NCBI RefSeq assembly: GCF_003115845.1
Contig: NZ_KZ819027.1
Coordinates: forward strand, 236,484 to 300,483
Direction: 5' to 3'
Source of the DNA: Brenneria roseae subsp. roseae
GTDB lineage: Bacteria; Pseudomonadota; Gammaproteobacteria; Enterobacterales; Enterobacteriaceae
DNA: 64,000 nt
The translations under genes were made by a program, and so were the position numbers. This document shows positions 19,911-30,285 of this stretch, one piece after another. Positions within the stretch are counted from its first letter, which is position 1; each line of letters starts with the position of its first letter. The notes beneath the pieces are model-generated. The model had not been told where the DNA came from. It made no database searches and was given only the letters and a program-made list of their open reading frames with translations.

Positions 19911-20473
19911 GTAAAACCAAGCGTTGGCTGACAGCTTTGCTGGCATTGCTGGCTCTCATTCTGATCGGCTGGAATATTGCAGATAACGAAACGGCGCCGC
20001 CGGCAGACACCGCTACCCCTGCGGTACCGGTGTATACCAGCGAGAAAACCACCACCCAGATTTACAGTCCGGCCGGGAAGCTGAGCTACCGTCTGATCGC
20101 GGACAAGGCGGAATATTTCGATGACGAGCAACTGAGCTGGTTTACGACGCCTATCGCGACATTGTTTAACGAACAGGGAACGGCAACCTGGTCAGTGCGC
20201 GCCGACCGCGCCAAGCTGACAAAAGATAAGGTGCTCTATCTGTATGGGCATGTCGAGGTTAACAGCCTGACAAACGACTCACAGTTGGAGAGAATCAAAA
20301 CAAACAATGCCCAGGTGAATCTGGTCACTCAGGATGTCTCTTCCGATGATGAAGTCACCCTGTATGGCGCCAGCTTTACTTCCAACGGGATGAAAATGCG
20401 CGGAAATCTGCGTAACAAGACAGCCGAGTTGATCGAAAAGGTAAAAACCTCCTATGAAATCCAAAACCAATAA
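19907..20473 (+). CDS. lptC: LPS transport protein LptC
   Basis: A 188-residue bitopic inner-membrane protein: one N-terminal membrane helix (about residues 6-24, WLTALLALLALILIGWNIA), then a periplasmic beta-jellyroll that takes LPS from LptB2FG and hands it to LptA. Motifs YSPAGKLSYRLIADKAEYF and LYLYGHVEV are family-typical. It overlaps lptA by 20 bases. Confidence 0.95.
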   Translation: MSKTKRWLTALLALLALILIGWNIADNETAPPADTATPAVPVYTSEKTTTQIYSPAGKLSYRLIADKAEYFDDEQLSWFTTPIATLFNEQGTATWSVRADRAKLTKDKVLYLYGHVEVNSLTNDSQLERIKTNNAQVNLVTQDVSSDDEVTLYGASFTSNGMKMRGNLRNKTAELIEKVKTSYEIQNQ

Positions 20474-21026
20474 CCTGATGCGTAGCACCCTGATCGCCAG
20501 CTCGTTGTTAGCCGTCAGCGTTTCCACGCTGGCCGTCACCGGGGATAGCAATCAGCCTATTCATATTGACTCAGAGCAGCAATCTCTGGACATGCAGGGC
20601 AACACGGTAACGTTCACCGGCAATGTCGTGGTGAAACAGGGAACGATTGAGGTCAAAGCCGACAAAGTCGTCGTTACCCGGCCACAGGGAGCACAGGGTC
20701 GTGAAGTTATTGAAGGCTACGGTAACCCCGTGACGTTCTATCAGATGCAGGACAACGGCAAACCCGTAAAAGGCAATGCCCGGAAAGTTCGCTATGAACT
20801 GGCTAATGACTTTTTGGTGCTGACCGGTGATGCCTATCTGGAGCAGGTGGACAGCAATGTGAAAGGCGATCGCATCACTTATCTGGTGAAGCAACAGCAG
20901 ATGGAAGCCTTCAGCGACAAAGGTAAACGTGTTACTACGGTATTGGTTCCTTCTCAGCTTCAGGAGAAAACGAACAAGAGCTCATCCTCCCCCTCTCAAA
21001 AACCGCAACCACGAGTCACTGAATAA
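20454..21026 (+). CDS. lptA: Periplasmic LPS bridge protein LptA
   Basis: A 190-residue protein with a signal peptide ending near TLA-VTGDS (residue 28). The OstA/LptA jellyroll follows (QPIHIDSEQQSLDMQG, VTFTGNVVVKQGTIEV, LTGDAYLEQVDSNVKGD), which stacks into the bridge carrying LPS across the periplasm. The Ser/Pro-rich C-terminus (about 172-190) is probably flexible. Confidence 0.96.
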   Translation: MKSKTNNLMRSTLIASSLLAVSVSTLAVTGDSNQPIHIDSEQQSLDMQGNTVTFTGNVVVKQGTIEVKADKVVVTRPQGAQGREVIEGYGNPVTFYQMQDNGKPVKGNARKVRYELANDFLVLTGDAYLEQVDSNVKGDRITYLVKQQQMEAFSDKGKRVTTVLVPSQLQEKTNKSSSSPSQKPQPRVTE

Positions 21027-21029
21027 CTT

Positions 21030-21755
21030 ATGGCAACATTAATCGCAGAAAATCTGGCTAAGGCGTATAAAGGCCGCAGGGTTGTGGAAAACGTCAGCCT
21101 TACCGTCAACTCCGGCGAGATTGTCGGCCTATTGGGGCCGAATGGCGCCGGGAAAACGACAACATTTTATATGGTTGTCGGCATTGTCCCGCTCGATGAA
21201 GGGCGAATTGTGATTGATGACGACGATATCAGCCTGCTTCCTTTACACGATCGCGCCCTGCGCGGGATCGGTTATTTACCGCAGGAAGCGTCGATTTTTC
21301 GCCGGTTGAGCGTCTATGACAACCTGATGGCCGTTTTGCAAATCCGTAAAGATCTGACCTCGGAGCAACAGGAAGACCGGGCGAATGAACTAATGGAAGA
21401 ATTCCATATTATTCATTTACGCGATAGTCTGGGACAATCGCTCTCCGGTGGTGAACGGCGCCGGGTTGAAATCGCCCGGGCCTTGGCGGCAAATCCCAAA
21501 TTCATCCTGCTGGATGAGCCATTTGCCGGCGTTGATCCCATTTCGGTCATTGATATAAAAAAAATAATTGAGCATCTGCGTGACAGCGGGCTTGGTGTGT
21601 TGATTACCGATCATAACGTCCGTGAAACGCTGGATGTTTGCGAGCGCGCCTATATTGTAAGTCAGGGGCACCTGATCGCCCACGGCTCCCCGACCGAAAT
21701 CTTAGCCGATGAGCAGGTAAAACGCGTCTATCTGGGCGAAGGCTTCCGACTCTGA
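21030..21755 (+). CDS. lptB: LPS export ABC ATPase LptB
   Basis: A 241-residue ATPase powering LPS extraction by LptB2FG. Walker A is [13 protein letters not shown] (about residues 37-49), signature [15 protein letters not shown], Walker [14 protein letters not shown] and H-loop ITDHNVRET. The C-terminal VYLGEGFRL is characteristic of the family. Three bases after lptA. Confidence 0.97.
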   Translation: MATLIAENLAKAYKGRRVVENVSLTVNSGEIVGLLGPNGAGKTTTFYMVVGIVPLDEGRIVIDDDDISLLPLHDRALRGIGYLPQEASIFRRLSVYDNLMAVLQIRKDLTSEQQEDRANELMEEFHIIHLRDSLGQSLSGGERRRVEIARALAANPKFILLDEPFAGVDPISVIDIKKIIEHLRDSGLGVLITDHNVRETLDVCERAYIVSQGHLIAHGSPTEILADEQVKRVYLGEGFRL

Positions 21756-21803
21756 TAGGGTAGTGTTTCCATTGAATAATATATAAGGAAGTTGGCGCTA
21801 CTT

Positions 21804-23237
21804 ATGAAGCAAGGTTTGCAACTCAGGCTTAGCCAGCAACTGGCCATGACTCCACAGCTACAGCAGGCAATCCGTCTGTTGCAACTGTCCACGCTTGAAC
21901 TGCAACAAGAGATTCAACTGGCGCTGGAAAGCAATCCGTTACTTGAGCAGACGGACAACCACGAAGAAATAGAGTCATTCGAGACGGTCGACAGTGATTC
22001 GCTGGATACCGGCGAAGCACTGGAACAGAAAGATATGCCGGAAGAGCTGCCGCTTGATGCGACCTGGGACGAAATCTATTCCGCAGGCACGCCCTCCGGT
22101 ACCGGTACGGATTACCGGGATGAAGAGTTACCGATCTACCAGGGAGAAACGACACAGACCCTTCAGGACTACCTGATGTGGCAGGTGGAACTGACGCCTT
22201 TTTCAGATACCGATGCGGCGATAGCGACATCCATCGTCGATGCGGTGGACAATACCGGCTATCTCACCGTGCCGCTGGAAGATATTCTGGACAGCATTGG
22301 GGATGAAAACGTCACGCTGGATGAAGTAGAAGCCGTACTCAAGCGGGTACAACGTTTTGATCCCGTAGGGGTTGCCGCGCGCGACCTGCGCGATTGCCTG
22401 CTGGTACAGCTTTCTCAGTTTGCTGAGGATACGCCGCGCCTCGCGGAAGCGAAGCTGATTGTAAGCGACTACCTCGACCTGCTGGCCAATCATGATTTCC
22501 GCAGCCTGATTCGTTCAACCCGTCTGAAAGAAGACGTACTGAAAGAAGCATTGGCGCTGATTCAATCCCTCGATCCCCGTCCGGGCCAATCCATCAATAC
22601 CGGTGAGTCCGAATACGTCATTCCTGACGTGCTGGTACGCAAGATCCAGGGGCATTGGGTGGTCGAATTGAATACCGACAGCGTGCCCCGGCTCCAGATC
22701 AATCAACAATATGCCGCGCTGGGCAATAGCGCCCGTAGCGATAGCGACGGTCAGTTTATTCGTAGCCATTTACAGGAAGCGCGCTGGTTAATCAAAAGTC
22801 TGGAGAGCCGTAATGATACCCTGCTCAAAGTGACTCGCTGTATTGTCGAACAACAGCAGGATTTTTTTGAACAGGGTGAAGAATTCATGAAACCGATGGT
22901 GCTGGCTGATATCGCCCAGGTGGTGGATATGCATGAATCCACCATTTCCCGCGTGACCACACAAAAGTTTCTGCACAGTCCACGCGGTATTTTTGAACTA
23001 AAATATTTCTTCTCCAGCCATGTGAATACCGACAACGGCGGTGAAGCTTCGTCAACGGCTATCCGGGCGCTGGTCAAAAAGTTAATCGCCGCAGAAAACC
23101 CCGCCAAGCCTTTAAGCGACAGCAAACTGACCACGCTGCTCTCTGAACAGGGCATTATCGTGGCGCGGCGTACGGTGGCGAAATATCGAGAGTCTTTATC
23201 TATCCCACCATCAAATCAGCGTAAACAACTGGTTTGA
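21804..23237 (+). CDS. rpoN: RNA polymerase sigma-54 factor
   Basis: A 477-residue sigma factor of nitrogen and other regulons. Region I is the Gln/Leu-rich start [20 protein letters not shown]; region II is acidic (about 55-110); region III has the core-binding and HTH parts ([14 protein letters not shown]), and the RpoN box is [10 protein letters not shown] near the C-terminus, which reads the -24 element. The ATG at 21804 gives the E. coli length; an ATG-like start four codons upstream is not needed. A fitting -24/-12 promoter lies at 59261 before aapJ. Confidence 0.97.
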   Translation: MKQGLQLRLSQQLAMTPQLQQAIRLLQLSTLELQQEIQLALESNPLLEQTDNHEEIESFETVDSDSLDTGEALEQKDMPEELPLDATWDEIYSAGTPSGTGTDYRDEELPIYQGETTQTLQDYLMWQVELTPFSDTDAAIATSIVDAVDNTGYLTVPLEDILDSIGDENVTLDEVEAVLKRVQRFDPVGVAARDLRDCLLVQLSQFAEDTPRLAEAKLIVSDYLDLLANHDFRSLIRSTRLKEDVLKEALALIQSLDPRPGQSINTGESEYVIPDVLVRKIQGHWVVELNTDSVPRLQINQQYAALGNSARSDSDGQFIRSHLQEARWLIKSLESRNDTLLKVTRCIVEQQQDFFEQGEEFMKPMVLADIAQVVDMHESTISRVTTQKFLHSPRGIFELKYFFSSHVNTDNGGEASSTAIRALVKKLIAAENPAKPLSDSKLTTLLSEQGIIVARRTVAKYRESLSIPPSNQRKQLV

Positions 23238-23260
23238 TCTCAACAGAGAAGGAAGACACT

Positions 23261-23548
23261 ATGCAGCTCAACATTACCGGACACCACATCGAAATTACCG
23301 AACCTTTACGCGATTTCGTGAATACCAAGTTTGCCAAGTTAGAGCAATATTTCGACCGTATCAATCAGGTCAACGTGGTACTGAAAGTGGAGAAAGTACA
23401 ACAAATTGCCGATGCTACAGTCCACGTCAACGGTGGGGAGCTGCACGCTACATCAGAAGCGGAAGATATGTATGCCGCTATCGATTTGCTGATCGATAAG
23501 CTGGCTCGCCAGCTCAATAAGCATAAGGATAAGCTGAAACAGCACTAG
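23261..23548 (+). CDS. hpf: Ribosome hibernation promoting factor HPF
   Basis: A 95-residue short-form HPF that binds the 30S decoding site and helps form 100S ribosomes in stationary phase. It has the beta-alpha fold start MQLNITGHHIEITEPLRDF and the basic end LNKHKDKLKQH. The ATG at 23261 has an AAGGAAG site and the E. coli length; the open frame starts earlier inside rpoN. Confidence 0.95.
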   Translation: MQLNITGHHIEITEPLRDFVNTKFAKLEQYFDRINQVNVVLKVEKVQQIADATVHVNGGELHATSEAEDMYAAIDLLIDKLARQLNKHKDKLKQH

Positions 23549-23551
23549 TTT

Positions 23552-23575
23552 TTTTCTTGCCCGTGGGCAAGAAAA
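23552..23575 (+). terminator. Stem-loop 1 after hpf
   Basis: TTTTCTTGCCC (23552-23562) pairs perfectly with GGGCAAGAAAA (23565-23575). It begins four bases after the hpf stop codon. No T tract follows, so it looks more like an mRNA processing or 3'-end stabilising element than a terminator. Confidence 0.6.
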
Positions 23576-23579
23576 CAGA

Positions 23580-23606
23580 CCCAGCCCATGCATCCTATGG
23601 GCTGGG
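23580..23606 (+). terminator. Stem-loop 2 between hpf and ptsN
   Basis: CCCAGCCCAT (23580-23589) pairs perfectly with ATGGGCTGGG (23597-23606) around a seven-base loop. It sits four bases after stem-loop 1 and 38 bases before the ptsN start; no T tract follows. Confidence 0.6.
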
Positions 23607-23643
23607 CTCACCAGCAGTGAAAGTGTCGTTAAGTGAATATAAA

Positions 23644-24117
23644 ATGAATAACGTTCCCGTTTTGCAACTCAGTACCGTGTTACGTCCAGAGTGCACCCGA
23701 AGTTCTGTCCATTGCCAAAGTAAAAAACGAGCACTGGAAATTATCAGTGAGCTAGCTGCCAAACAGCTTAATCTCCCCTCACAGATTATTTTTGATGCCA
23801 TTCTCACCCGCGAGCGAATGGGCAGTACCGGCATTGGCAATGGTATTGCCATTCCCCACGGTAAGCTTGAGGATGAAAACGCGCTGGGAGCAATCGGGGT
23901 ATTTATCCAGTTGGATCAACCTATCGCTTTCGATGCGATTGATAATCAAGCCGTTGATTTGCTTTTTGCCTTGCTGGTTCCGGCAGAACAATGTAAAACC
24001 CATTTACATACGCTGTCGCTTATTGCCAAACGTCTGACAGATAAAGCGATTTGCCGGCGTCTGCGGGCGGCGCAAAGCGATGAAGAGCTGTACCAGATCA
24101 TGACGGAAGCCGGTTAA
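23644..24117 (+). CDS. ptsN: Nitrogen-PTS enzyme IIA (PtsN)
   Basis: A 157-residue EIIA-Ntr protein, phosphorylated by NPr on H72 (IAIPHGKLED). Dephospho-PtsN regulates potassium transport and sigma-E related functions in E. coli. The ATG at 23644 gives the N-terminus MNNVPVLQLSTVL; upstream in-frame codons run through the two hairpins and are not coding. The C-terminus ends at IMTEAG, a few residues shorter than E. coli. Confidence 0.95.
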   Translation: MNNVPVLQLSTVLRPECTRSSVHCQSKKRALEIISELAAKQLNLPSQIIFDAILTRERMGSTGIGNGIAIPHGKLEDENALGAIGVFIQLDQPIAFDAIDNQAVDLLFALLVPAEQCKTHLHTLSLIAKRLTDKAICRRLRAAQSDEELYQIMTEAG

Positions 24118-24270
24118 GTCAGTGGCAGTCATGCTTACGATATATGGTGATCCAATCGGGAACCGGAGATTACTTGCAATCCGTGTTTTACTTGTTCATT
24201 TTCTAGCAATTCATTATAAACATAATGGCATAGAGAGTTCGCCATCACGTTGCCATAGGGGAGTCGTCAG

Positions 24271-25125
24271 ATGGTGCTGATGATTGTCAGTGGTCGCTCA
24301 GGGTCAGGAAAATCTGTCGCTCTGCGCGCGCTGGAAGACATGGGGTTCTACTGTGTAGATAACCTGCCAGTGGTTTTATTGCCGGAGCTGGCCAATACGC
24401 TTGCGACACGCAATATCTCCGCAGCAGTCAGCATTGACGTGCGCAATATGCCGGAATCGCCGGAAATCTTTGAGCATGCAATGAAACAGCTGCCGCAGAG
24501 TTTCTCACCACAGCTGTTATTTCTGGATGCCGATCGCAATACGCTGATCCGTCGTTACAGTGATACTCGTCGTCTGCACCCCTTATCCAGTAAGAATCTG
24601 TCGCTGGAAAGCGCCATTGATGAAGAAAACGATCTGCTGGAGCCACTGCGTTCACGGGCCGATCTGATCATCGACACCTCTGAAATGTCAGTGCATGAAC
24701 TGGCTGAAATGCTGCGTACCCGCCTGTTGGGCAAACGGGAACGCGAACTGACGATGGTCTTTGAGTCTTTCGGCTACAAGCATGGTATTCCTATCGATGC
24801 CGACTATGTATTTGACGTGCGTTTTCTGCCCAACCCGCACTGGGATCCCAAATTACGTCCGATGACCGGTCTGGACAAGCCCGTCGCCGCCTTCCTCGAT
24901 CGGCACACGGAAGTCCATAATTTTATCTACCAGACGCGCAGCTATCTGGAACTCTGGCTTCCCATGCTGGAAACCAATAACCGCAGTTATCTGACCGTGG
25001 CAATTGGCTGTACCGGCGGCAAACATCGTTCCGTTTACATTGCGGAACAGCTGGCGGACTACTTTCGTTCCCGCGGCAAAAATGTGCAGTCCCGCCACCG
25101 CACGCTGGAAAAGCGTAAATCATAA
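24271..25125 (+). CDS. rapZ: RNase adapter protein RapZ
   Basis: A 284-residue protein with an N-terminal P-loop ([16 protein letters not shown], about residues 8-23) and a C-terminal RNA-binding domain ([20 protein letters not shown]). In E. coli it binds the small RNA GlmZ and guides RNase E to it, controlling glmS and thus amino-sugar synthesis. It precedes npr, as always in this cluster. The C-terminal basic end HRTLEKRKS is intact. Confidence 0.96.
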   Translation: MVLMIVSGRSGSGKSVALRALEDMGFYCVDNLPVVLLPELANTLATRNISAAVSIDVRNMPESPEIFEHAMKQLPQSFSPQLLFLDADRNTLIRRYSDTRRLHPLSSKNLSLESAIDEENDLLEPLRSRADLIIDTSEMSVHELAEMLRTRLLGKRERELTMVFESFGYKHGIPIDADYVFDVRFLPNPHWDPKLRPMTGLDKPVAAFLDRHTEVHNFIYQTRSYLELWLPMLETNNRSYLTVAIGCTGGKHRSVYIAEQLADYFRSRGKNVQSRHRTLEKRKS

Positions 25126-25140
25126 TAGCCAGACCCAATA

Positions 25141-25413
25141 ATGACGATAAAACAAACGGTTGAAATCAAAAACAAGCTGGGCATGCATGCCCGGCCCGCC
25201 ATGAAACTGTTTGAACTGGTGCAGCGTTTTGACGCGGAAGTGATGCTGCGCAATGACAGCGGTACCGAAGCCGAGGCCAGCAGCGTTATTGCCATGCTGA
25301 TGCTGGATTCAGCCAAGGGTGGGCTTATTGAAGTCGAAGCGACGGGCCCGGATGAAGAACAGGCGCTGGCCGCGGTGATTGAGCTCTTTGACGCCGGGTT
25401 TGATGAAGAGTAA
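25141..25413 (+). CDS. npr: Phosphocarrier protein NPr
   Basis: A 90-residue HPr paralogue of the nitrogen PTS (also called ptsO). The phosphorylated histidine is H16 in [10 protein letters not shown]. It passes phosphate from PtsP to PtsN. Start 15 bases after rapZ. Followed by the strong terminator closing the rpoN-npr group. Confidence 0.96.
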   Translation: MTIKQTVEIKNKLGMHARPAMKLFELVQRFDAEVMLRNDSGTEAEASSVIAMLMLDSAKGGLIEVEATGPDEEQALAAVIELFDAGFDEE

Positions 25414-25508
25414 CCCGATCCGAAAGCTCTCTGCTCATCTTCGTGATAGAGATCGCTTTTCTTTCTGACCGTAAGCCCCTACTATCTTCTGATATCAGTT
25501 TTTCTTAT

Positions 25509-25545
25509 ACACCCCCGCTCCACTGGCGCGGGGGTGTTGCTTTTA
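25509..25545 (+). terminator. Terminator of the rpoN-npr operon
   Basis: ACACCCCCGC (25509-25518) and GCGGGGGTGT (25528-25537) form a 10-bp stem, followed by TGCTTTT. Confidence 0.88.
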
Positions 25546-25576
25546 TGTCATCTGGAAATAAAACCTGGAGAGGAGT

Positions 25577-25987
25577 ATGACGAAACCTAACCTGACAATC
25601 AGTGAATTGGACGCGGAACGTTTGGATATGTTACTGGAGCAGCCCGCCTTTGCCGGCAGCGATGTCGCTCAGGCCCTGAATGACGAGCTTGATCGGGCGG
25701 AAATTTTACCTTCCGGCAATATCCCTGCGGATGTGGTAACCATGAACAGTCGGGTGCGTTTTCGCGATCTGATCGCTAATGAGGAACACATCCGCACGCT
25801 GGTTTACCCGGTTGCAGTGAAAGACAGCAGGGAACACTTGTCTGTCATGGCTCCGCTGGGCGCGGCATTGCTGGGAATGCATGTAGGAAACACCATCGCC
25901 TGGCGGTTGCCGAATGGTGAAGAAACGCATATCGAGGTGCTGGAACTGCTTTATCAGCCGGAATCGGCGGGTGAATATCACCGCTAA
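25577..25987 (+). CDS. rnk: Nucleoside diphosphate kinase regulator Rnk
   Basis: A 136-residue Rnk protein: short helical N-terminal part (about 1-45) and a GreA/GreB-type C-terminal FKBP-like domain (about 50-130: [52 protein letters not shown]). Binds RNA polymerase in E. coli and influences nucleoside diphosphate kinase levels. It has its own AGGAG ribosome site and stands alone after the npr terminator. Its position beside npr differs from E. coli, where rnk is elsewhere. Confidence 0.9.
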   Translation: MTKPNLTISELDAERLDMLLEQPAFAGSDVAQALNDELDRAEILPSGNIPADVVTMNSRVRFRDLIANEEHIRTLVYPVAVKDSREHLSVMAPLGAALLGMHVGNTIAWRLPNGEETHIEVLELLYQPESAGEYHR

Positions 25988-26068
25988 ACGGCGATAACGC
26001 AGAGAATGACAAACCGTCGGACAATGCCGACGGTGACGGCCACTCTCCCGTCGCCACGCGGTTCCCGT

Positions 26069-27409
26069 TTATTCTCCTGCGATCTTCATTTCGGGCAGTA
26101 ACACTGACCCACACTGAATATTACTGCGCGTCTCAATGTCGTTGCCTACCGTGACGATGTTGCGCAACATGTCTTTCAGATTACCCGCAATGGTAATCTC
26201 ACTGACCGGATACTGAATTTCACCGTTTTCCACCCAGAAGCCGGACGCGCCACGGGAATAATCCCCCGTCACGCCGCTGACGCCCTGCCCCATTAATCCC
26301 GTCACCAGCAGCCCTTTACCCATCTGTTTGAGCAGACCATCGAAATCCAGCCCTTGTCCGGCGATGCGCCAGTTATGGATACCACCAGCATGTCCGGTGC
26401 TCTTCATGCCCAGTTTACGCGCGGCATAGCTGGTCAGCAGCCAGGTTTGCAAAACGCCGTCTTTCACAATCTCACGCCGCTGAGTGCGTACCCCCTCGCT
26501 GTCGAACGGCGTCGATGCCAGTCCTTTGCGTAAATGCGGCAATTCTTCAATAGTGAGCCACTCCGGCAGAATTTGCTGGCCCAGCTTATCCAGCAGGAAG
26601 GTTGATTTACGGTATACGCTGCTACCGCTGATTGCGCCGACCAGATGGCCGAACAGCCCTGTCGCCACTTCCGCGGAAAACAATATCGGCGCCTGCATGG
26701 TGGGTAACTTACGCGGCGACAAACGGGATAACGTACGGCGCGCGCACTCTTCACCCACCCACTCCGGCGTTTTCAAATCATCCAGCGAACGACCAATGGT
26801 ATAGGCGTAATCACGCTCCATGTCACCATTCATCTCGGCAATCACGCAGCTGGACATCGAATGACGGCTGGAACAATAGCTTTGCAGCATGCCGTGGCTG
26901 TTGCCAAATACTTTGATGCCATAATGGCTATTGAAGCTTCCGCCTTCAGTATTGGTGATGCGCTTATCCGCTTTCATCGCCGCCTGTTCAGCACGTGCCG
27001 CCAGTTCGATACCACGATCGGCATCCAGCTCCGCCGGGTGAAACAGATCCAGATCCGGTGCGTCAAAAGCCAGCAGATCCTTGTCTGCCGGACCAGCAAA
27101 AGGATCGACGGAGGTGTAACGAGCAATATCCAGCGCCGCCTGCACGGTCCGCGCGATAGCATCCGGGCTGAGGTCGGTTGATGAAGCGCTGCCTTTACGC
27201 TGCTGGTAATACACCGTAATACCCAACGCGCCATCGCTGTTAAATTCAACGTTTTCAACTTCACCATAACGGGTGCTCACGCCAATACCGGTCGTTTTCG
27301 ACACGGAAACTTCTGCCGCATCAGAACCCGCTCGCGCCAGTTCCAGCGCCTGTACAACCGCTTGTTCCAGCGTTTCACGCTGTTGTGCAACCTGAGTGAT
27401 TATTGTCAT
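26069..27409 (-). CDS. pmbA: Metalloprotease subunit PmbA (TldE)
   Basis: A 446-residue partner of TldD. The TldD/TldE heterodimer matures microcin B17, degrades CcdA and cleaves peptides. PmbA itself lacks the HExxxH site that TldD has. Conserved parts seen: SKTTGISVST-like [31 protein letters not shown] and the C-terminal [20 protein letters not shown]. The ATG at 27409 gives [10 protein letters not shown] near the E. coli start; the longer frame is rejected. Divergent from darP. Confidence 0.96.
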   Translation of the reverse strand: MTIITQVAQQRETLEQAVVQALELARAGSDAAEVSVSKTTGIGVSTRYGEVENVEFNSDGALGITVYYQQRKGSASSTDLSPDAIARTVQAALDIARYTSVDPFAGPADKDLLAFDAPDLDLFHPAELDADRGIELAARAEQAAMKADKRITNTEGGSFNSHYGIKVFGNSHGMLQSYCSSRHSMSSCVIAEMNGDMERDYAYTIGRSLDDLKTPEWVGEECARRTLSRLSPRKLPTMQAPILFSAEVATGLFGHLVGAISGSSVYRKSTFLLDKLGQQILPEWLTIEELPHLRKGLASTPFDSEGVRTQRREIVKDGVLQTWLLTSYAARKLGMKSTGHAGGIHNWRIAGQGLDFDGLLKQMGKGLLVTGLMGQGVSGVTGDYSRGASGFWVENGEIQYPVSEITIAGNLKDMLRNIVTVGNDIETRSNIQCGSVLLPEMKIAGE

Positions 27410-27633
27410 TGTTCTGCCATAATGAGTAAGGAAACCGTTTCGATAGGTGACGCTGGGGAAATGCCCATGCAGCCACAGTCCCGCTGCACGGTCAGGTCTC
27501 CATGCATGAATATTTCCACGCAATTCATCGTCATCCATCCGCATAAAAGGTGTAGCATAATGCTCCTGAGTCTAACAGGATCCGCAGACAATTTCGCACA
27601 AAGCCCAAACCTGTTAGGATCAGCCTCTTTTTA

Positions 27634-27720
27634 TGGCGGCAATCCTTGCCCGCCGCTCTACGGGCCGTCACTGCGTGACGTTGAAAAACGCGTCTGGCGT
27701 TTTTTTACCGGAAATTTTTT
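27634..27720 (-). repeat. Multi-hairpin dispersed repeat, copy 2
   Basis: The minus strand reads as copy 1 at 6091-6181 with similar order: A-rich end (AAAAAATTTCC), AAAAACGC/CGCGTTTTT-type arm pair, CGTCACGCAGTGACG, GGCCCG, and GGCGGGCAAGGA with GCCGCC. The A-rich end lies directly against the AGGA ribosome site of darP (27721-27724), so the element forms the darP leader. Confidence 0.75.
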
Positions 27721-27731
27721 AGGAACCAACC

Positions 27732-28280
27732 ATGAGCAAAAAAACCGAAGACTGGCTTGATGACGTCCCGGACAATAATGAAGACGACGATGATGAAATT
27801 ATCTGGGTCAGCAAAAGCGAGATAAAACGTGATGCGGAAGCGCTGAAAGATCTCGGTGCGGAACTGGTTGAACTGGGTAAGAACGCGTTGGAGAAAATCC
27901 CGCTGGATGACGACCTGCGTGCGGCGGTCGAGCTGGCGCAGCGCATCAAGAAAGAGGGTCGCCGCCGCCAGTTACAACTGATCGGTAAACTGCTGCGGGC
28001 CCGCGATCCAGAACCGATTCAGGCTGCGCTGGATAAACTGAAAAACCGTCACAATCAGCAGGTCGTGCTTTTTCACAAGCTTGAGCTATTGCGTGACCGG
28101 CTGGTAGCCGAAGGGGATGACGCCATTCCTGATATTCTGGCGCTTTACCCGCATGCAGATCGCCAGCAGCTACGTTCGCTGGTACGCAATGCGCAAAAAG
28201 AGCAGGCGGCGAATAAGCCGCCAAAATCGACCCGCCAGATCTTCCAGTATCTGCGTGAGCTGTCAGAAAGCGAAGCGTGA
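27732..28280 (+). CDS. darP: Ribosome biogenesis protein DarP (YjgA)
   Basis: A 182-residue DUF615 protein that binds 50S precursors late in assembly. The N-terminus is strongly acidic ([28 protein letters not shown] in part, residues 6-33), followed by helical segments with [17 protein letters not shown] and SRSSHQLRALVRNA-like [18 protein letters not shown]. pmbA and darP are divergent neighbours in E. coli as well. Confidence 0.95.
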   Translation: MSKKTEDWLDDVPDNNEDDDDEIIWVSKSEIKRDAEALKDLGAELVELGKNALEKIPLDDDLRAAVELAQRIKKEGRRRQLQLIGKLLRARDPEPIQAALDKLKNRHNQQVVLFHKLELLRDRLVAEGDDAIPDILALYPHADRQQLRSLVRNAQKEQAANKPPKSTRQIFQYLRELSESEA

Positions 28281-28287
28281 TAGCCGG

Positions 28288-28313
28288 CTCAGGGTGCCCG
28301 CGGTTACCCTGAG
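28288..28313. terminator. Hairpin between convergent darP and aaeB
   Basis: CTCAGGGT (28288-28295) pairs with ACCCTGAG (28306-28313). It lies between two convergent stops and has no T tract on either strand. Confidence 0.5.
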
Positions 28314-28322
28314 TTAACGCAT

Positions 28323-30281
28323 CTAATCACCCAACGCATGCTGATATTTATGCAACATGGTGATTAAACGTCCGACTGGCGCCGTGATACCCGGTGACAC
28401 CCGCCGCTCCGCCAGTTTCTGCTGATACTCCCCAAGTTCATCCAACAGTCGCGCAAAAGATTGGCTGCGGATGGTATCCCGTCGCGCGCCGATCACCTGT
28501 TCCGCCGTGGCGCGAATCTGGCGATGAAAAGCGGAGAGCTCCTCATCCCGGGGAATATCCAGTGAACGCAGACGCTGATGCGCGATAATCAACGACAGCG
28601 CCAGACGATATTTGGCAATATCACCGGGAAACATATTCAACAGCAGAAATAGCTGCTGATAGAGTGCGGGCAAATGGTTTTCCTTGCGCCGCGCCTGATT
28701 GGTCGTTAATGCCGATACCGCACTGTAAACAAAGCGATTCAGCAAGGTATGTCCGGTACGGGTTTTGGCATTGTCACGGATCAACAGAATAACCAGCAGC
28801 GCCAGAAAACAACCGATAATCTGCCCGATAGCGCTATCCAGAAACTGGCCGATATGGAACGTCATCGGATTATCCAGCACCAGAATATTAATCGTGCTCG
28901 CCAGCGCGCCCAGCGATCCCAGGCGTCGCTTTTGCACTTCAATACCAATGATGAAAGCCATCGCGCCCAGGCTGAAGCATAACAGCAACAGACTCTGCTG
29001 CGTTGAAGGCATGATAAGCATAAACATCAGCGCCCCCAGTGGCAGCGCAAAGATTGTTCCATAAAGGAAATCAATCGCCACCATTTTGGGATTTGGCAGC
29101 CGCATCGCCAGCGACGTCACCACGGCAATCATGACCATGCAAACGCTACCTGAAGTCCAACCGGTGCTCAGCCAAAATAAACAGCCCAGCGCGGTGGCCA
29201 CCCCCGTCCGTAATCCGTTAATCATGGCATGGTGAGCTTCGGCCGAGGACGCTTTAACCTCAACATCGCTGTTCAGCACGTCAGCCTCCACTTTGCTGAT
29301 ACGCCCGTTAGTCTGTACGCCTTTGGCCAATAACAGGTAACGTGTTGCGGTCCCAACCCAGCCACTTACCGTGGGCGGCATATCCTGACTATGGCTGGCA
29401 ACAATCAGGCGCCGCAGCGATTTCAGACGCCGGTGGATATCCTGCATGGATTCAACCGGCTGATCGATAACCCATTTCAGGCTGCCTTTCACCCATGAAG
29501 GATTATCCTGCAAAATCAGATAGGTTTCGCAAGACTGCGTAATCAACGCCAGCGATTGCGTATGCATTGCTTTCAAACGGCGATTGCTGTTCTGCCAGCG
29601 CGACGATTCCATCATCAAATGATTACGCATGCCATTCAGCGCCGTCGTTTTACGCACCAGCGCATGCCAGGCGGCATCAATCGCCTCTTTTTCCGCCTGA
29701 TTGATACATAATTGCAGCAGCCGATACTGATCCATCAGCAGCGCTTCGATACTGCGGTCAATATCTCGTTTTATCGAGCGCGGGGAGAACACTAAGTCGG
29801 CCACAATGGCGCACACGATCCCCAGCACAATTTCACTACAGCGCTCGACGGCAAACTGCGGCGTCAGCAGCGGCGTGCCCTGGGTGGAGACAATGATAAT
29901 TAACGCCGTATAGCCCGCCAGCCCAAACACATAGGCATTTTCAACTTTGACAAGTGAAGAGATCCAGGTACAAACTCCCGCCCACAAACAGCACAGCATC
30001 AGCATCAGAACCGGTGCGCGAATCGTGGTAATAATGATGACTAATGCACCGATACAGCCAATAAATGTTCCGATAATACGCAACATGCCCCGATGGCGGA
30101 TAGCGCCGGAAAACGGTTCGCCACCCGCCGCAAAGGCCGGTCCGGCAGAGACGATCGCCGCTGTCAGCACAGACCAGCGCGGGGTTTCCAACTGCAAATG
30201 GAAACCCAGCAGCAAAGACAGGACAATGGCGAAGCTCAGCTTAAATGCAAAGCGGAAGCGAACAAATATCGGGCTTTTCAT
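28323..30281 (-). CDS. aaeB: p-Hydroxybenzoic acid efflux pump subunit AaeB
   Basis: A 652-residue inner-membrane FUSC/AaeB-family protein with two blocks of about five membrane helices (residues about 10-165 and 365-500), each followed by a cytoplasmic helical domain. With AaeA it exports aromatic carboxylic acids. The ATG at 30281, four bases after the aaeA stop, is preferred over a GTG six codons upstream, since it gives the usual N-terminus length. Confidence 0.94.
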   Translation of the reverse strand: MKSPIFVRFRFAFKLSFAIVLSLLLGFHLQLETPRWSVLTAAIVSAGPAFAAGGEPFSGAIRHRGMLRIIGTFIGCIGALVIIITTIRAPVLMLMLCCLWAGVCTWISSLVKVENAYVFGLAGYTALIIIVSTQGTPLLTPQFAVERCSEIVLGIVCAIVADLVFSPRSIKRDIDRSIEALLMDQYRLLQLCINQAEKEAIDAAWHALVRKTTALNGMRNHLMMESSRWQNSNRRLKAMHTQSLALITQSCETYLILQDNPSWVKGSLKWVIDQPVESMQDIHRRLKSLRRLIVASHSQDMPPTVSGWVGTATRYLLLAKGVQTNGRISKVEADVLNSDVEVKASSAEAHHAMINGLRTGVATALGCLFWLSTGWTSGSVCMVMIAVVTSLAMRLPNPKMVAIDFLYGTIFALPLGALMFMLIMPSTQQSLLLLCFSLGAMAFIIGIEVQKRRLGSLGALASTINILVLDNPMTFHIGQFLDSAIGQIIGCFLALLVILLIRDNAKTRTGHTLLNRFVYSAVSALTTNQARRKENHLPALYQQLFLLLNMFPGDIAKYRLALSLIIAHQRLRSLDIPRDEELSAFHRQIRATAEQVIGARRDTIRSQSFARLLDELGEYQQKLAERRVSPGITAPVGRLITMLHKYQHALGD

Positions 30282-30285
30282 GATA

